A stretch of DNA of 64,000 nt, taken from the NCBI RefSeq assembly GCF_003860585.1, contig NZ_CP034159.1:620001-684000 (forward strand), written 5' to 3'. Numbering within the stretch: position 1 is the first letter of the stretch; every line of letters begins with the position of its first letter. This document shows positions 27,770-37,515 of this stretch, one piece after another. The notes under the pieces are model-generated. The model saw only the letters and a list, made by a program, of their open reading frames with translations, was not told the origin of the DNA and searched no databases. This DNA comes from Kaistella carnis. Its GTDB lineage: Bacteria; Bacteroidota; Bacteroidia; Flavobacteriales; Weeksellaceae. The position numbers were made by a program, and so were the translations under genes.

Positions 27770-28531
27770 CTGAACATAAATTCATCCGAACATTTATCTC
27801 TGAATAAAGTTGCAAGCATTACGATTCTCTTTTGGTTAATGAAAATTGTCGCCACCACACTTGGTGAAACATTAGGCGATTTTTTTGCTCAAACATTAGA
27901 TCTGGGTTACCTCGCCGGAATCGGAATTACTTTGGTTTTCTTTTTAATCACGCTTTATTTTCAACTTTCAGCCAAAAGATATATTCCAGATTTTTTCTGG
28001 TTGGTCATCATTGGAACGACAACTTTAGGGACTGAAATATCTGACTTTATTGATCGAAGTTTGCATTTAGGATATGCTTCAGGAAGTTTTGTTCTTGTTT
28101 TTTTTCTGTTATTAACGCTTTATCTCTGGCATAAAAAATATGGAAATCTGGAAGTCTCTCCTATCTTTGAAAAACAGAAAGAAATTTATTTCTGGGTTGC
28201 TGTCTTATTTTCAAATAGTTTAGGAACTGCCTTTGGTGATTATCTGAATGATGGCTTAGGTTTCAGTTATCTGATTGGCGCTTTGATCACTTTGTCGGTA
28301 ATCGTTGTCGTGGTCTTACTTCATTCTTATACCAAAATTAATCACATTCTTTTATTTTGGATCGCCTTTGTTTTCACACGTCCATTTGGTGCGACTTTCG
28401 GTGATTTCTTGACGAAACCACTTGCGAAAGGTGGTCTGGATTTAGGAACATTAAATGCTTCAATTGTTTCTATCGTAATTATGATCGCTTTAATTATAAT
28501 CGCTCATAAAAGAGAAAAACTTCAGCACTAA
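27770..28531 (+). CDS. Four-repeat integral membrane protein (COG4705-like), no ATG start in conserved position
   Basis: A hydrophobic protein with eight or so helices in four internal repeats, each with a (L/F)G-x-x-x-x-D(F/Y) core: TTLGETLGDFFAQTLDLGY, TTLGTEISDFIDRSLHLGY, NSLGTAFGDYLNDGLGFSY and RPFGATFGDFLTKPLAKGG. It resembles the COG4705 membrane-anchored family of unknown function. The first ATG (27839) lies inside the conserved first helix. Upstream the frame stays open for 23 codons to a stop at 27767 and encodes LNKVASITILFWL, which matches the usual family N terminus. No ATG, GTG or TTG is present there; CTG 27770 is the first codon and may be a rare start or a mutated ATG. Confidence 0.7.
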   Translation: MNINSSEHLSLNKVASITILFWLMKIVATTLGETLGDFFAQTLDLGYLAGIGITLVFFLITLYFQLSAKRYIPDFFWLVIIGTTTLGTEISDFIDRSLHLGYASGSFVLVFFLLLTLYLWHKKYGNLEVSPIFEKQKEIYFWVAVLFSNSLGTAFGDYLNDGLGFSYLIGALITLSVIVVVVLLHSYTKINHILLFWIAFVFTRPFGATFGDFLTKPLAKGGLDLGTLNASIVSIVIMIALIIIAHKREKLQH

Positions 28532-28644
28532 TTTTAGAAGTTTAATTTCATGATTTAGATGATTAAAATCTAAAAGTGAACTGCTGGAAAAGTATTATCA
28601 TTAAACAGAAAACCTTCTTTAGCATAACTGTAAAGGATATAAAA

Positions 28645-28672
28645 AATCCCATCTTATTTCTAAGATGGGATT
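28645..28672 (-). terminator. Terminator after atpC
   Basis: AATCCCATCTTA and TAAGATGGGATT form a perfect 12-bp stem with a four-base loop; on the minus strand a T run follows. It lies 21 bases beyond the atpC stop. Confidence 0.85.
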
Positions 28673-28693
28673 GATATTGATAATTAAAGAAGC

Positions 28694-28975
28694 TTATTCA
28701 GCGAGAATAATTCCTTTGTTATTGCTGAATTCAACAACTCCACTTTTCATTACAAAAGAAAACACACTTTCTTTTTCATTTTCTTTAGTGAAATGCTGGC
28801 TATATTCCTCCTTGATCTTATCAGTATAGACTTTAATTTTACCACCATTCAGGGAAGTAACGATTGCAGCGTGATCTTTCATGATATGGAACTCTCCATT
28901 TTTACCGGGAAGCAAAACTGATTTTACTTCACCTTCAAAAACGACAAACTCCGGAGTTAAAATTTTAATATTCAT
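28694..28975 (-). CDS. atpC: F1Fo ATP synthase epsilon subunit
   Basis: A 93-residue protein that consists of the N-terminal beta-sandwich of the epsilon subunit: NIKILTPEFVVFEGEVKSVLLPGKNGEFHIMKDHAAIVTSL, in pieces visible across residues 2-42. The C-terminal helical hairpin that inhibits ATP hydrolysis in other bacteria is absent, as is usual for short epsilon subunits of Bacteroidota. It is downstream of atpD with an 81-base AT-rich spacer containing inverted repeats. Confidence 0.92.
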   Translation of the reverse strand: MNIKILTPEFVVFEGEVKSVLLPGKNGEFHIMKDHAAIVTSLNGGKIKVYTDKIKEEYSQHFTKENEKESVFSFVMKSGVVEFSNNKGIILAE

Positions 28976-28995
28976 TCTTTAAAATTATAGATTAT

Positions 28996-29054
28996 AGATT
29001 TTAAATTTTAAATGATTTTCATAATTTAAAATCTAAAATTAATCATTTAAAATT
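28996..29054. repeat. Interleaved inverted repeats between atpD and atpC
   Basis: AATTTTAAATGATT (29004-29017) is repeated inverted at 29041-29054, and AGATTTTAAATT (28996-29007) is inverted at 29023-29034. The two pairs overlap, so only one hairpin can form at a time. The stems are almost pure AT and weak. They could affect the ratio of beta to epsilon subunits or mRNA stability. Confidence 0.5.
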
Positions 29055-29056
29055 GC

Positions 29057-30616
<1,560 letters not shown>

Positions 30617-30647
30617 TTGGTTTAAAAGAAGATTTTTGTCATATTTG
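30617..30647 (+). promoter_or_regulatory. ribF promoter candidate, TTG-N20-CATATTTG
   Basis: TTG at 30617-30619 is followed 20 bases later by CATATTTG at 30640-30647, one base from the TAnnTTTG consensus. It directs transcription toward ribF, with a leader of about 55 bases. Confidence 0.55.
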
Positions 30648-30708
30648 CACAAAGTTAGTTTCACGCCATTTTATTGGCTCTTCTTTTCATTATTATTAAG
30701 AATTTCAG

Positions 30709-31629
30709 TTGAAAATTAAAGAAAATTTCCTGCGTTCCGACTCTGCAACTCCTTTGGCTCTTTCGATTGGTATGTTTGATGGTGTTCATTTGGGACATCA
30801 AAGCATTATCCATCGATTAAACACCATTGCGCAGATTAAGAATTTAGAGTCTGCAATATTAACTTTCTGGCCGCATCCGCGAAAAGTTTTTAATCCCAAT
30901 GATGATTTAAAACTCCTCAATACCATTGATGAAAAAAAATATCTGCTGCAGAAAAATGGATTACAACATCTATTTCTAAAAGAATTTGATGAAGATTTTC
31001 GGAATTTAACAGGAGAAGAATTTGTGCGACAGATTTTGGTGGAACAACTTAAGGTCAAACATTTAATTGTCGGCTATGATCACACCTTCGGTAAAAACAG
31101 AAGCGGGGATTTTTCTCTATTAAAGAAAATGGGTCCCGAACTTGGTTTTGAAGTTGAACAGGTGGAAGCTGTGAATTATAAAGATCTTAATATAAGCTCC
31201 ACGCAAATTCGAAACGCTTTAGTAAAAGGCGACATTCTTTCCGCCAACAAAATGTTGGGTTATCATTATTCTGTTTCCGGTGAAGTGATTCATGGGCAAA
31301 AAATCGGCAGAACTATTGGTTATCCAACGGCGAATATTCAGGTACATCCTATGAAACTTTTACCAAAAAACGGAGCGTATATAGTTGATGTTTTTGTAAA
31401 AGAGCAGCATTTTAAAGGAATGCTTAGTATTGGCACGAATCCAACCGTGGAGGGAAAGTTGAAAACCGTAGAAGTATATATTTTAGATTTCAAGGACGAT
31501 CTTTATGGAAAAGAAATTTCTGTGAATTTCCGGGATTTCCTGCATGATGAAATTAAATTTGAATCTCTCGAACAGTTGATTATTCGACTGGATGAAGACA
31601 AAGAGCTGACTTCTAATTTTAATTTTTAA
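30709..31629 (+). CDS. ribF: Bifunctional riboflavin kinase / FAD synthetase
   Basis: A 306-residue enzyme. The N-terminal nucleotidyltransferase domain has SIGMFDGVHLGHQ, a GYDHTFGKNRSGD stretch and ISSTQIRNALVKGD; the C-terminal kinase domain has GRTIGYPTANIQ, LLPKNGAY and SIGTNPTV. It phosphorylates riboflavin to FMN and adenylates FMN to FAD. TTG at 30709 is the start, as no ATG precedes the conserved part. Its last 11 bases overlap the end of the convergent MmcQ/YjbR-like gene. Confidence 0.95.
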   Translation: MKIKENFLRSDSATPLALSIGMFDGVHLGHQSIIHRLNTIAQIKNLESAILTFWPHPRKVFNPNDDLKLLNTIDEKKYLLQKNGLQHLFLKEFDEDFRNLTGEEFVRQILVEQLKVKHLIVGYDHTFGKNRSGDFSLLKKMGPELGFEVEQVEAVNYKDLNISSTQIRNALVKGDILSANKMLGYHYSVSGEVIHGQKIGRTIGYPTANIQVHPMKLLPKNGAYIVDVFVKEQHFKGMLSIGTNPTVEGKLKTVEVYILDFKDDLYGKEISVNFRDFLHDEIKFESLEQLIIRLDEDKELTSNFNF

Positions 31630-31978
31630 GATTTTCTAACAATTCTCTTTTCTTCTTTGTCAAAGAGTTGACGATTAAATCATAAGAATGATCAATCATT
31701 TCAAAAATCAGTTCCATTTTTAAACCTTCACAAACTACAGAATTCCAGTGCGTTTTATTCATATGATAAGCGCCGGTAATTTGGGAATATTGTTCCCGAA
31801 GTGCTGCACTCCACTCAGGATCAGCTTTCAGGGAAATTGTTAAAGGTTGTTTTTCGAGAGGAATTAGAGCGAACATCTTCTCTCCTACCTTTAAAACCAA
31901 CGTTTCCGGATTGAAAGGAAACGTTTCTTCCACTCCCTTTTTCATTTGACAATATTCTAAAATTTCCGTGACATCCAT
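31619..31978 (-). CDS. MmcQ/YjbR family protein
   Basis: A 119-residue protein with the CyaY-like fold family pattern: EETFPFNPETLVLKVGEKMFAL near 17-38, LTISLKADPEWSAALREQY near 46-64 and YHMNKTHWNSVVCEG near 72-86. Family members are annotated as DNA-binding, but the role is not established. It is convergent with ribF and overlaps it by 11 bases. Confidence 0.88.
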   Translation of the reverse strand: MDVTEILEYCQMKKGVEETFPFNPETLVLKVGEKMFALIPLEKQPLTISLKADPEWSAALREQYSQITGAYHMNKTHWNSVVCEGLKMELIFEMIDHSYDLIVNSLTKKKRELLENLKN

Positions 31979-32083
31979 ATTATAGAATTAAACGTGTAAT
32001 TGAGTCTGTAACAAATTTAGTATTTTTATAAATCTAAATACTGAGAAAGAATACAAAATATAAATTATACATTACAAACATAA

Positions 32084-32737
32084 ATGATTGCATTAGTTAT
32101 TGGCGCAACGGGCGCTACAGGAAAAGATTTGGTGAATGAACTCTTAGGTGATCCGGATTTCACAGAGGTTCATTTATTTGTGCGAAAGACTTTAAACTTC
32201 AACAACCCAAAGGCAAAAGTTCACCTTGTTGATTTTAATCAACCCGAAGAATGGAAAAATTTAGTTAAAGGTGATGTTGCTTTTTCCTGCATGGGAACAA
32301 CTTTAAAAGCTGCCGGAAGTAAAGAAGCACAACGAAAAGTTGATGTTGATTATCAGTATAATTTTGCAAAATCTGCCAGGCAAAATAACGTGGATGATTT
32401 CGTGTTGGTTTCTGCGTATGGCGCCACTTCAAAATCAAAAATGTTTTATTCTAAAATAAAAGGAGAACTGGAAGACAAAATAAAAGCCCTGCAATTTCCT
32501 AAACTCACGATTTTCCAGCCAGGAATGCTCGACCGTAAAGATTCCGAACGATTTGCAGAAGCCGTGGGAGCAAACGTTATTAAATTTATAAATAAGCTGG
32601 GAATTCTCAAAAATCAGAAACCTTTGCCGACAAAAGTGCTTGCACAAGCTATGGTAAATGCTTCAAAGATCAAGTCGAACGGTTATTCGAAAATTAAACT
32701 CGCCAATATTTTCAGCTTTGCAGAAAAGAAACATTAA
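32084..32737 (+). CDS. NAD(P)-binding Rossmann-fold oxidoreductase (TIP30/atypical SDR-like)
   Basis: A 217-residue single-domain protein. GATGATGKDL at residues 7-16 is a GxxGxxG dinucleotide loop of the atypical short-chain dehydrogenase type, and YSKIKGELE near residue 124 keeps a Y-x-x-x-K pair. FSCMGTTLKAAGSKEAQRKVD resembles the HTATIP2/TIP30 group. The substrate is unknown. It stands alone between a 105-base upstream spacer and a strong bidirectional terminator. Confidence 0.85.
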   Translation: MIALVIGATGATGKDLVNELLGDPDFTEVHLFVRKTLNFNNPKAKVHLVDFNQPEEWKNLVKGDVAFSCMGTTLKAAGSKEAQRKVDVDYQYNFAKSARQNNVDDFVLVSAYGATSKSKMFYSKIKGELEDKIKALQFPKLTIFQPGMLDRKDSERFAEAVGANVIKFINKLGILKNQKPLPTKVLAQAMVNASKIKSNGYSKIKLANIFSFAEKKH

Positions 32738-32740
32738 AAT

Positions 32741-32777
32741 TAAAACGCCGTTTCAAAAGGATTGAAACGGCGTTTTA
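32741..32777. terminator. Strong bidirectional terminator
   Basis: TAAAACGCCGTTTCAA and TTGAAACGGCGTTTTA form a perfect 16-bp stem around a five-base loop. It sits between two convergent genes (oxidoreductase and frr) and can serve both. Confidence 0.92.
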
Positions 32778-32795
32778 TATTAGAAAGACTTTCAA

Positions 32796-33350
32796 TTATA
32801 CTTTCATAATTTCTGCTTCTTTCGTTTTGAAATGATCGTCGCATGTCTTTACATAATGGTCAGTAAGAACCTGGATTTTTGATTCGTGATCTTTAATTAA
32901 GTCTTCAGAAACACCATCGATTTTTCTCAGATCTTTCATTCCTTCTTGTCTTGCATTTCGAACCGTTACTTTGGAAGCCTCTGCTTCTGCTTTGGCTTGT
33001 TTTGCAAGTTCGCGTCTTCTTTCCTCTGTTAAAGGTGGAACATTAAGAATAATATTTTCACCATTATTAGTAGGAGCAAAACCAAGGTTTGAATTGATGA
33101 TGGCTTTTTCAATGGGTCCAATGGCTGATTTGTCCCACGGCTGAATTGAAATGGTCATCGCATCAGGAACCATCACGTTGGCAACCTGACTTAAAGGAGT
33201 TGGCGCACCATAGTATTCAACTATTACATCCTGAACCATTGCTGTAGAGGCTCTTCCCGCTCTAATTTTTTGGAAAGCATGCTCTAGATGCTTAATGGCC
33301 GCATCCATTTCCTGCTTCGTCATGCTGACAATTACTTCTAATTCTTCCAT
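32796..33350 (-). CDS. frr: Ribosome recycling factor
   Basis: A 184-residue protein of the usual length. It has the KIRAGRAST loop near residue 34, YYGAPTPLSQVANV and a C-terminal three-helix bundle with LTEERRRELAKQAKAEAE and RNARQEGMKDLRK. It splits post-termination ribosomes together with EF-G. It follows pyrH with a 59-base gap, the common pyrH-frr arrangement. Confidence 0.97.
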   Translation of the reverse strand: MEELEVIVSMTKQEMDAAIKHLEHAFQKIRAGRASTAMVQDVIVEYYGAPTPLSQVANVMVPDAMTISIQPWDKSAIGPIEKAIINSNLGFAPTNNGENIILNVPPLTEERRRELAKQAKAEAEASKVTVRNARQEGMKDLRKIDGVSEDLIKDHESKIQVLTDHYVKTCDDHFKTKEAEIMKV

Positions 33351-33409
33351 TATATTTAAATTTCTGTTTTGTACATCTTTAAAGTAAAATCCCCAGGAAT
33401 CTGATGATT

Positions 33410-34117
33410 TTACAAATTTACTAAAGTTCCTACTGTTTCGCCTTGTACTATTTTTAATAGATTTCCTTCTTTATTCATATCAAAGACAATAATAGGCAAA
33501 TTATTTTCTCTGCTCAAAGTAAATGCGGTCATATCCATAACTTTTAGATCTTTTTCAAAAACCTGGTCGTATGTTAAGGAATTGAACTTAACCGCGTCTG
33601 CATTGATTTCCGGATCAGAATCATAAATCCCGTCCACTCTTGTTCCTTTTAAAATAACGTCTGCACCAATTTCTATAGCTCGCAGAGTTGCTGCAGTATC
33701 AGTAGTGAAGTACGGATTTCCGGTTCCTGCCCCGAAAATTACAACTCTTCCCTTTTCAAGGTGACGAACTGCTTTTCTTTTAATGAAAGGTTCCGCGACT
33801 TTATCCATCTCAATTGCACTTTGCAATCTGGTGAAAATTCCGACATCTTCCAAAGCACCCTGAAGCGCCATTCCATTAATTACAGTTGCGAGCATTCCCA
33901 TGTAATCGCCCTGAACACGATCCATTCCTTTTGCTGCACCTGCCAAACCACGAAATATGTTTCCGCCTCCGATCACGATTGCAACCTGGCATCCTGTATC
34001 AGTAACTTTCTTTATTTCTAAAGCATATTCTTTTAGTCTGTCATTATCAATACCGTACTGTCGGTTTCCCATTAATGCTTCGCCGCTGAGTTTAAGAAGA
34101 ATTCGTCCGTATTTCAT
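33410..34117 (-). CDS. pyrH: UMP kinase
   Basis: A 235-residue amino-acid-kinase-fold protein: [13 protein letters not shown] at the start, [29 protein letters not shown] and [21 protein letters not shown]. It makes UDP from UMP. The ATG at 34117 is selected; a TTG eleven codons upstream (34150) is the tail of TATATTTG, the -7 element at 34148-34155, and would be untranscribed or at the mRNA end. Confidence 0.96.
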   Translation of the reverse strand: MKYGRILLKLSGEALMGNRQYGIDNDRLKEYALEIKKVTDTGCQVAIVIGGGNIFRGLAGAAKGMDRVQGDYMGMLATVINGMALQGALEDVGIFTRLQSAIEMDKVAEPFIKRKAVRHLEKGRVVIFGAGTGNPYFTTDTAATLRAIEIGADVILKGTRVDGIYDSDPEINADAVKFNSLTYDQVFEKDLKVMDMTAFTLSRENNLPIIVFDMNKEGNLLKIVQGETVGTLVNL

Positions 34118-34147
34118 TTTTACAATTTTATTACTTTTTTTACGGTG

Positions 34148-34155
34148 CAAATATA
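34148..34155 (-). promoter_or_regulatory. pyrH -7 promoter element TATATTTG
   Basis: An exact TAnnTTTG match on the minus strand, ending about 30 bases before the pyrH ATG. The -33 TTG is not clear. Confidence 0.5.
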
Positions 34156-34207
34156 AGGAAACGTGAATAATTTCGTTAATAGAATTATATTTACACCGAA
34201 ATTATTT

Positions 34208-34236
34208 TTGAAAAGTACTTAAATAAATTATTTTTG
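34208..34236 (+). promoter_or_regulatory. porQ promoter, TTG-N18-TATTTTTG
   Basis: TTG at 34208-34210 and TATTTTTG at 34229-34236 have an 18-base spacer. The start codon (TTG 34254) is 17 bases downstream of the -7 element. Confidence 0.65.
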
Positions 34237-34253
34237 CACCTTTAAAACATCCA

Positions 34254-35252
34254 TTGAAAAAAATCACTCTACTTTTTGCGTTATCAGTTGCCGGCATTCT
34301 GACTGCTCAGGAAGGGACCAATGTGTACCCTTTTCTGAACATTCCGGTGTCTGCACGACAGGCTGCTTTGGGTGGAGATGCTGTTTCTGTTCGCGATTTT
34401 GATGTGAGTTTTGCAGGAGTGAATCCTGGATTGATGAATTTGGAGCAGGATCAAATGCTTTCCGTGAACTACGCATCTTACCTTGCCGATTCAAAATATG
34501 GAACCGTAAGTTTTGTAAAAGATTTGGAAGAAGGTCATTTGCTGGGCTTCAATGCACGCTACATGGATTATGGAAAAATACCCAGAACTGATGAAAGTGC
34601 AGAAATTAGTGGAGAATTTGGTGCCATGGATGCGTCAATTGGTCTTGCCTACGCTTATCAGTTTGATGAAGATTTTACAATCGCCGGTGGTGCAAATTTT
34701 GTAACTTCTAAAATTGATTCTTACACGTCGATGGCCGTAGTTGGGAATGCGGGTGTGACGTATCATAACAAGCAAAGTAATGAAACGGTGGCCTTGGTTT
34801 TCCGTAATTTCGGATATCAGTTCAAGTCTTTTAATGGCGTTCGGGAAAATGTCGCTTTCCGTGTTGATTTAGGTTATACCAAGATTTTAGATGAATTCCC
34901 TTTAGCAATTACAGTTACCGCACACGATCTACAAAAATTTAATATTTCTCAGGACCTTAATAATAATGGTCAGGAAACGCGTTGGACCCGTAAAGTGGCA
35001 GACCATATTTCTTTGGGCGCAGAATTGTTTCCTGAGCAAGCCTTCAATATTCGTTTTGGTTACAATATCCGACGAGGTAACGAGCTTGCCGTTTTGGATC
35101 AAAGAAGTTTCGCCGGATTATCTGCGGGTTTTGGAATTAAAATTTCGAGTTTCCGATTTGATTATGCGCATGTGAGGTATCATAATTCCTCCAATGTGAA
35201 CATGTTTGGCTTAACGATGGACCTTATCGAAGTCTCCGGGAATAGAAGATAA
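34254..35252 (+). CDS. porQ: Type IX secretion system protein PorQ
   Basis: A 332-residue outer-membrane barrel of the PorV/PorQ (FadL-like) type. After the signal peptide (cut after LTAQ) come NVYPFLNIPVSARQAALGGDAVSV, FAGVNPGLM and LSVNYASYL, the hallmarks of PorQ. In Porphyromonas PorQ belongs to the attachment complex with PorU, PorV and PorZ that processes and anchors T9SS cargo. It directly precedes cmk, a frequent neighbour in Bacteroidota. It starts with TTG, which places the two lysines right behind the start. Confidence 0.88.
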   Translation: MKKITLLFALSVAGILTAQEGTNVYPFLNIPVSARQAALGGDAVSVRDFDVSFAGVNPGLMNLEQDQMLSVNYASYLADSKYGTVSFVKDLEEGHLLGFNARYMDYGKIPRTDESAEISGEFGAMDASIGLAYAYQFDEDFTIAGGANFVTSKIDSYTSMAVVGNAGVTYHNKQSNETVALVFRNFGYQFKSFNGVRENVAFRVDLGYTKILDEFPLAITVTAHDLQKFNISQDLNNNGQETRWTRKVADHISLGAELFPEQAFNIRFGYNIRRGNELAVLDQRSFAGLSAGFGIKISSFRFDYAHVRYHNSSNVNMFGLTMDLIEVSGNRR

Positions 35253-35441
35253 ATCCTTTTTGTCTTCAAACTTCATCAAAATAGTATCATTCCATTATAT
35301 CATTCAGATGGAATTTTTGTTGTCTAATATTTTTATCATTGTTAACAATCATCACGAATTGTTTAAACCTTAGTTTTTACTCAGCGATTAAATGCCTAAT
35401 CTTTATTTTTTATATTCAAAAAAAAACAGGAAATTTGCTTT

Positions 35442-36116
35442 ATGAGAAAACCAGTAATTGCCATTGATGGCTACTCTTCTACAGGAAAAAGTTCGATCTC
35501 TAAAATTATTGCTCAAAAATTGGGATTGGTTCATCTGGATACCGGAGCATTGTATCGTGGAATTACCTATTTCGCTTTAAACAATTGCATCGGCAAAGAT
35601 GGAGAAATCAACTTGCCCGAACTTTTTAGCAGATTTAATGAAATAGAGCTGAAATTTAAACCTGTTAATGAAGAGCTGGTTATGTTTCTTAATGGAGAAG
35701 ATATTTCTAAGCAAATCAGAAGCAACGAAGTTTCTGAAAATGTTAGTTTAATTGCACTTCAGAAAGAAGTTCGTGATTTTTTACTTGATGCCCAAAGAAA
35801 GATTGCAGAGAAAGGCGGCGTTATTATGGATGGTCGTGACATCGGCACTGTTATTTTACCTAATGCAGATTTTAAATTCTTTTTGACAGCAAGTGTAGAA
35901 GAACGGACAAAAAGGCGCTTTTTGGAACTCAAGAATTTGGGTCTTGACACCGATGAAAATACAGTAAGAGAAAACCTTTTATCCAGAGATAAAACTGATA
36001 GTGAAAGAGAAGTTGCACCTTTGAAACAAGCGGAGGACGCTATCGTTATCGACAATTCAGATTTTACAAAATATGAGACAATTGATATGATATTATCATA
36101 CCTGAAAGACTTTTAA
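35442..36116 (+). CDS. cmk: (d)CMP kinase
   Basis: A 224-residue P-loop kinase: IAIDGYSSTGKSSISK (Walker A) at residues 5-20, LGLVHLDTGALYRGIT near 29-44 and DGRDIGTVILPNADFKFFLTAS near 128-149, typical for cytidylate kinase. It phosphorylates CMP and dCMP. The 189-base spacer to porQ shows no terminator, so cotranscription is possible. Confidence 0.96.
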   Translation: MRKPVIAIDGYSSTGKSSISKIIAQKLGLVHLDTGALYRGITYFALNNCIGKDGEINLPELFSRFNEIELKFKPVNEELVMFLNGEDISKQIRSNEVSENVSLIALQKEVRDFLLDAQRKIAEKGGVIMDGRDIGTVILPNADFKFFLTASVEERTKRRFLELKNLGLDTDENTVRENLLSRDKTDSEREVAPLKQAEDAIVIDNSDFTKYETIDMILSYLKDF

Positions 36117-36222
36117 CATATTTTAAGACACTAACTTTTTTCTTTGGTATATTAATTGTAACTTTAGACTACAAGGGTGAAAAGCTCTAACATGAAATTT
36201 ATTAACTATTAAAATTATTAAA

Positions 36223-36606
36223 ATGTCGAAAAAAGGTAATAACGCGGCGAGTGTTCTAGCAGGTCTATTAGCAGGAGCAGCAGCAGGTGTAGTTTTAGGA
36301 ATGCTTTATGCTCCGGAAGAAGGTGCAGAAACAAGAAAAAAAATCAAAACTAAAGCCAATGATTTAAAAGATCAGGCAGTTGATCAATATGGTAAAGTTT
36401 CTGAGAAAGCAAAAGAGCAGTATCAAGACTTATCTGGAAAAGTAAAAGATCAGTATGGTAACATTTCATCTCAGGTTAAAGAAACTGCTGATAAAGTAGT
36501 AACTTCTGTAAAAGATGGATATGACAAATATAAGGACCAAGCAGTTGCTGCAACAAAAGACGTAGTATCTGATGTAGAGAATGAATTAGACGGAATGAAA
36601 TCGTAA
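36223..36606 (+). CDS. YtxH domain-containing protein
   Basis: A 127-residue protein with one N-terminal hydrophobic Ala/Gly-rich segment (ASVLAGLLAGAAAGVVLGML, residues 9-28) followed by YAPEEGAETRKKIK, the YtxH signature, and a long charged amphipathic helix with repeats of K-D-Q/E-Q-Y (about 45-120). Family members are envelope-stress or starvation proteins with unclear molecular action. It heads a run of three small genes. Confidence 0.88.
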   Translation: MSKKGNNAASVLAGLLAGAAAGVVLGMLYAPEEGAETRKKIKTKANDLKDQAVDQYGKVSEKAKEQYQDLSGKVKDQYGNISSQVKETADKVVTSVKDGYDKYKDQAVAATKDVVSDVENELDGMKS

Positions 36607-36635
36607 AACTTTTCTTCTTATTTAGTCCTAAAATT

Positions 36636-36668
36636 AAAAGGAACTTTATTTCTAAGTTCCTTTTTTTG
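36636..36668 (+). terminator. Rho-independent terminator after ytxH-like gene
   Basis: AAAAGGAACTT and AAGTTCCTTTT pair around a short loop and a T run follows. It lies 30 bases after the stop and only 20 before the next start, so it may give partial read-through to the holin-like gene. Confidence 0.8.
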
Positions 36669-36687
36669 TAAATTTAAAAAAAATATT

Positions 36688-36996
36688 ATGGTAGAAATAG
36701 TAAAAGAATTTGCCTCAAAAAAATTAGACTTGCTTAAAATGGAAGTCACAGAAAAATCTTCGGTTACCGCTGGTTTAATTACTTTTATCAGTCTTTTTGC
36801 AATTGCCGCACTATTTTTCATCATTCTATTTAACATAGGACTTGGTTTACTTATCGGATATTGGCTCGGTAATTATGCCTACGGAATTTTAATTATGGCA
36901 GCTTTGTATCTACTTATTATAGCGATTCTTTTTTTAAGCCGAAAATCTATTCAGAATACAGTGGCCGATAAAATTATAAAATTAATTAACTCTTAA
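36688..36996 (+). CDS. Phage-holin-3/6-like family membrane protein
   Basis: A 102-residue protein with a charged N-terminal helix (VKEFASKKLDLLKMEVTEK) and two hydrophobic helices at about 26-55 and 60-88, the layout of the cellular holin superfamily III / DUF1469-type proteins. There is no phage gene nearby, so a lysis role is unlikely. It stands 4 bases before the next gene, suggesting a joint unit with it. Confidence 0.75.
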   Translation: MVEIVKEFASKKLDLLKMEVTEKSSVTAGLITFISLFAIAALFFIILFNIGLGLLIGYWLGNYAYGILIMAALYLLIIAILFLSRKSIQNTVADKIIKLINS

Positions 36997-37000
36997 TACC

Positions 37001-37498
37001 ATGAGCACGAAATATAACAGTTTAGAAGAATTAAGAAGGAAAAAAGCTTTGTTAAAAAAAGAAGTTGATGAATTAGGAGATCTTTTGACTTTTGATAATA
37101 CCAAAGAAAGCCTTAGTGCGCTTACCCATGGTTTCACAGATCGATTTTTACAGGAAGAATCTACACCAGATGGAGAAATCAAAACTATAATTAACAAAGG
37201 TGAAATTGTAAAGGAGATTTCTAACAATGTGAAGGATTCACTTTTAAATAAAAATGCTGTTTTAGGTTTTGCAAAAAGTGATGCTGGATTCAACTTATTA
37301 CAAAATACCTTGAAGGTTGGCGCCGTAACTTTTGTCGGAAATTATGCAAGAAAAAGTATTCGGAACAGCAGCTGGAAAAAGAAGCTCATCGGATTAGCTT
37401 TGATTTATCTTGCGCCGATTGCACTTCGATTCATTCGTAGAAAAATCGATGAATATCAGAGAAGCCAAACAACTTCCAGTTTTGAACAGTTAATTTAA
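37001..37498 (+). CDS. Conserved protein of unknown function, linked to YtxH/holin-like genes
   Basis: A 165-residue protein with an N-terminal coiled coil (NSLEELRRKKALLKKEVDELGDLL), a middle part rich in Asn and Lys, and one hydrophobic segment near residues 128-142 (KLIGLALIYLAPIALRFI). It starts 4 bases behind the holin-like gene. This coupling suggests a shared role in the envelope. No domain is recognised. Confidence 0.75.
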   Translation: MSTKYNSLEELRRKKALLKKEVDELGDLLTFDNTKESLSALTHGFTDRFLQEESTPDGEIKTIINKGEIVKEISNNVKDSLLNKNAVLGFAKSDAGFNLLQNTLKVGAVTFVGNYARKSIRNSSWKKKLIGLALIYLAPIALRFIRRKIDEYQRSQTTSSFEQLI

Positions 37499-37515
37499 TT
37501 TAAAAACTCTTAAAA

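Noticed and set aside
28694-28975. Truncated atpC because the C-terminal helices are missing
   Set aside because: Short epsilon subunits are normal in Bacteroidota, and a clean stop and terminator follow.
36688-36996. Prophage remnant because of the holin-like gene
   Set aside because: No other phage gene is near; this holin-type family is common as a cellular protein beside YtxH-like genes.
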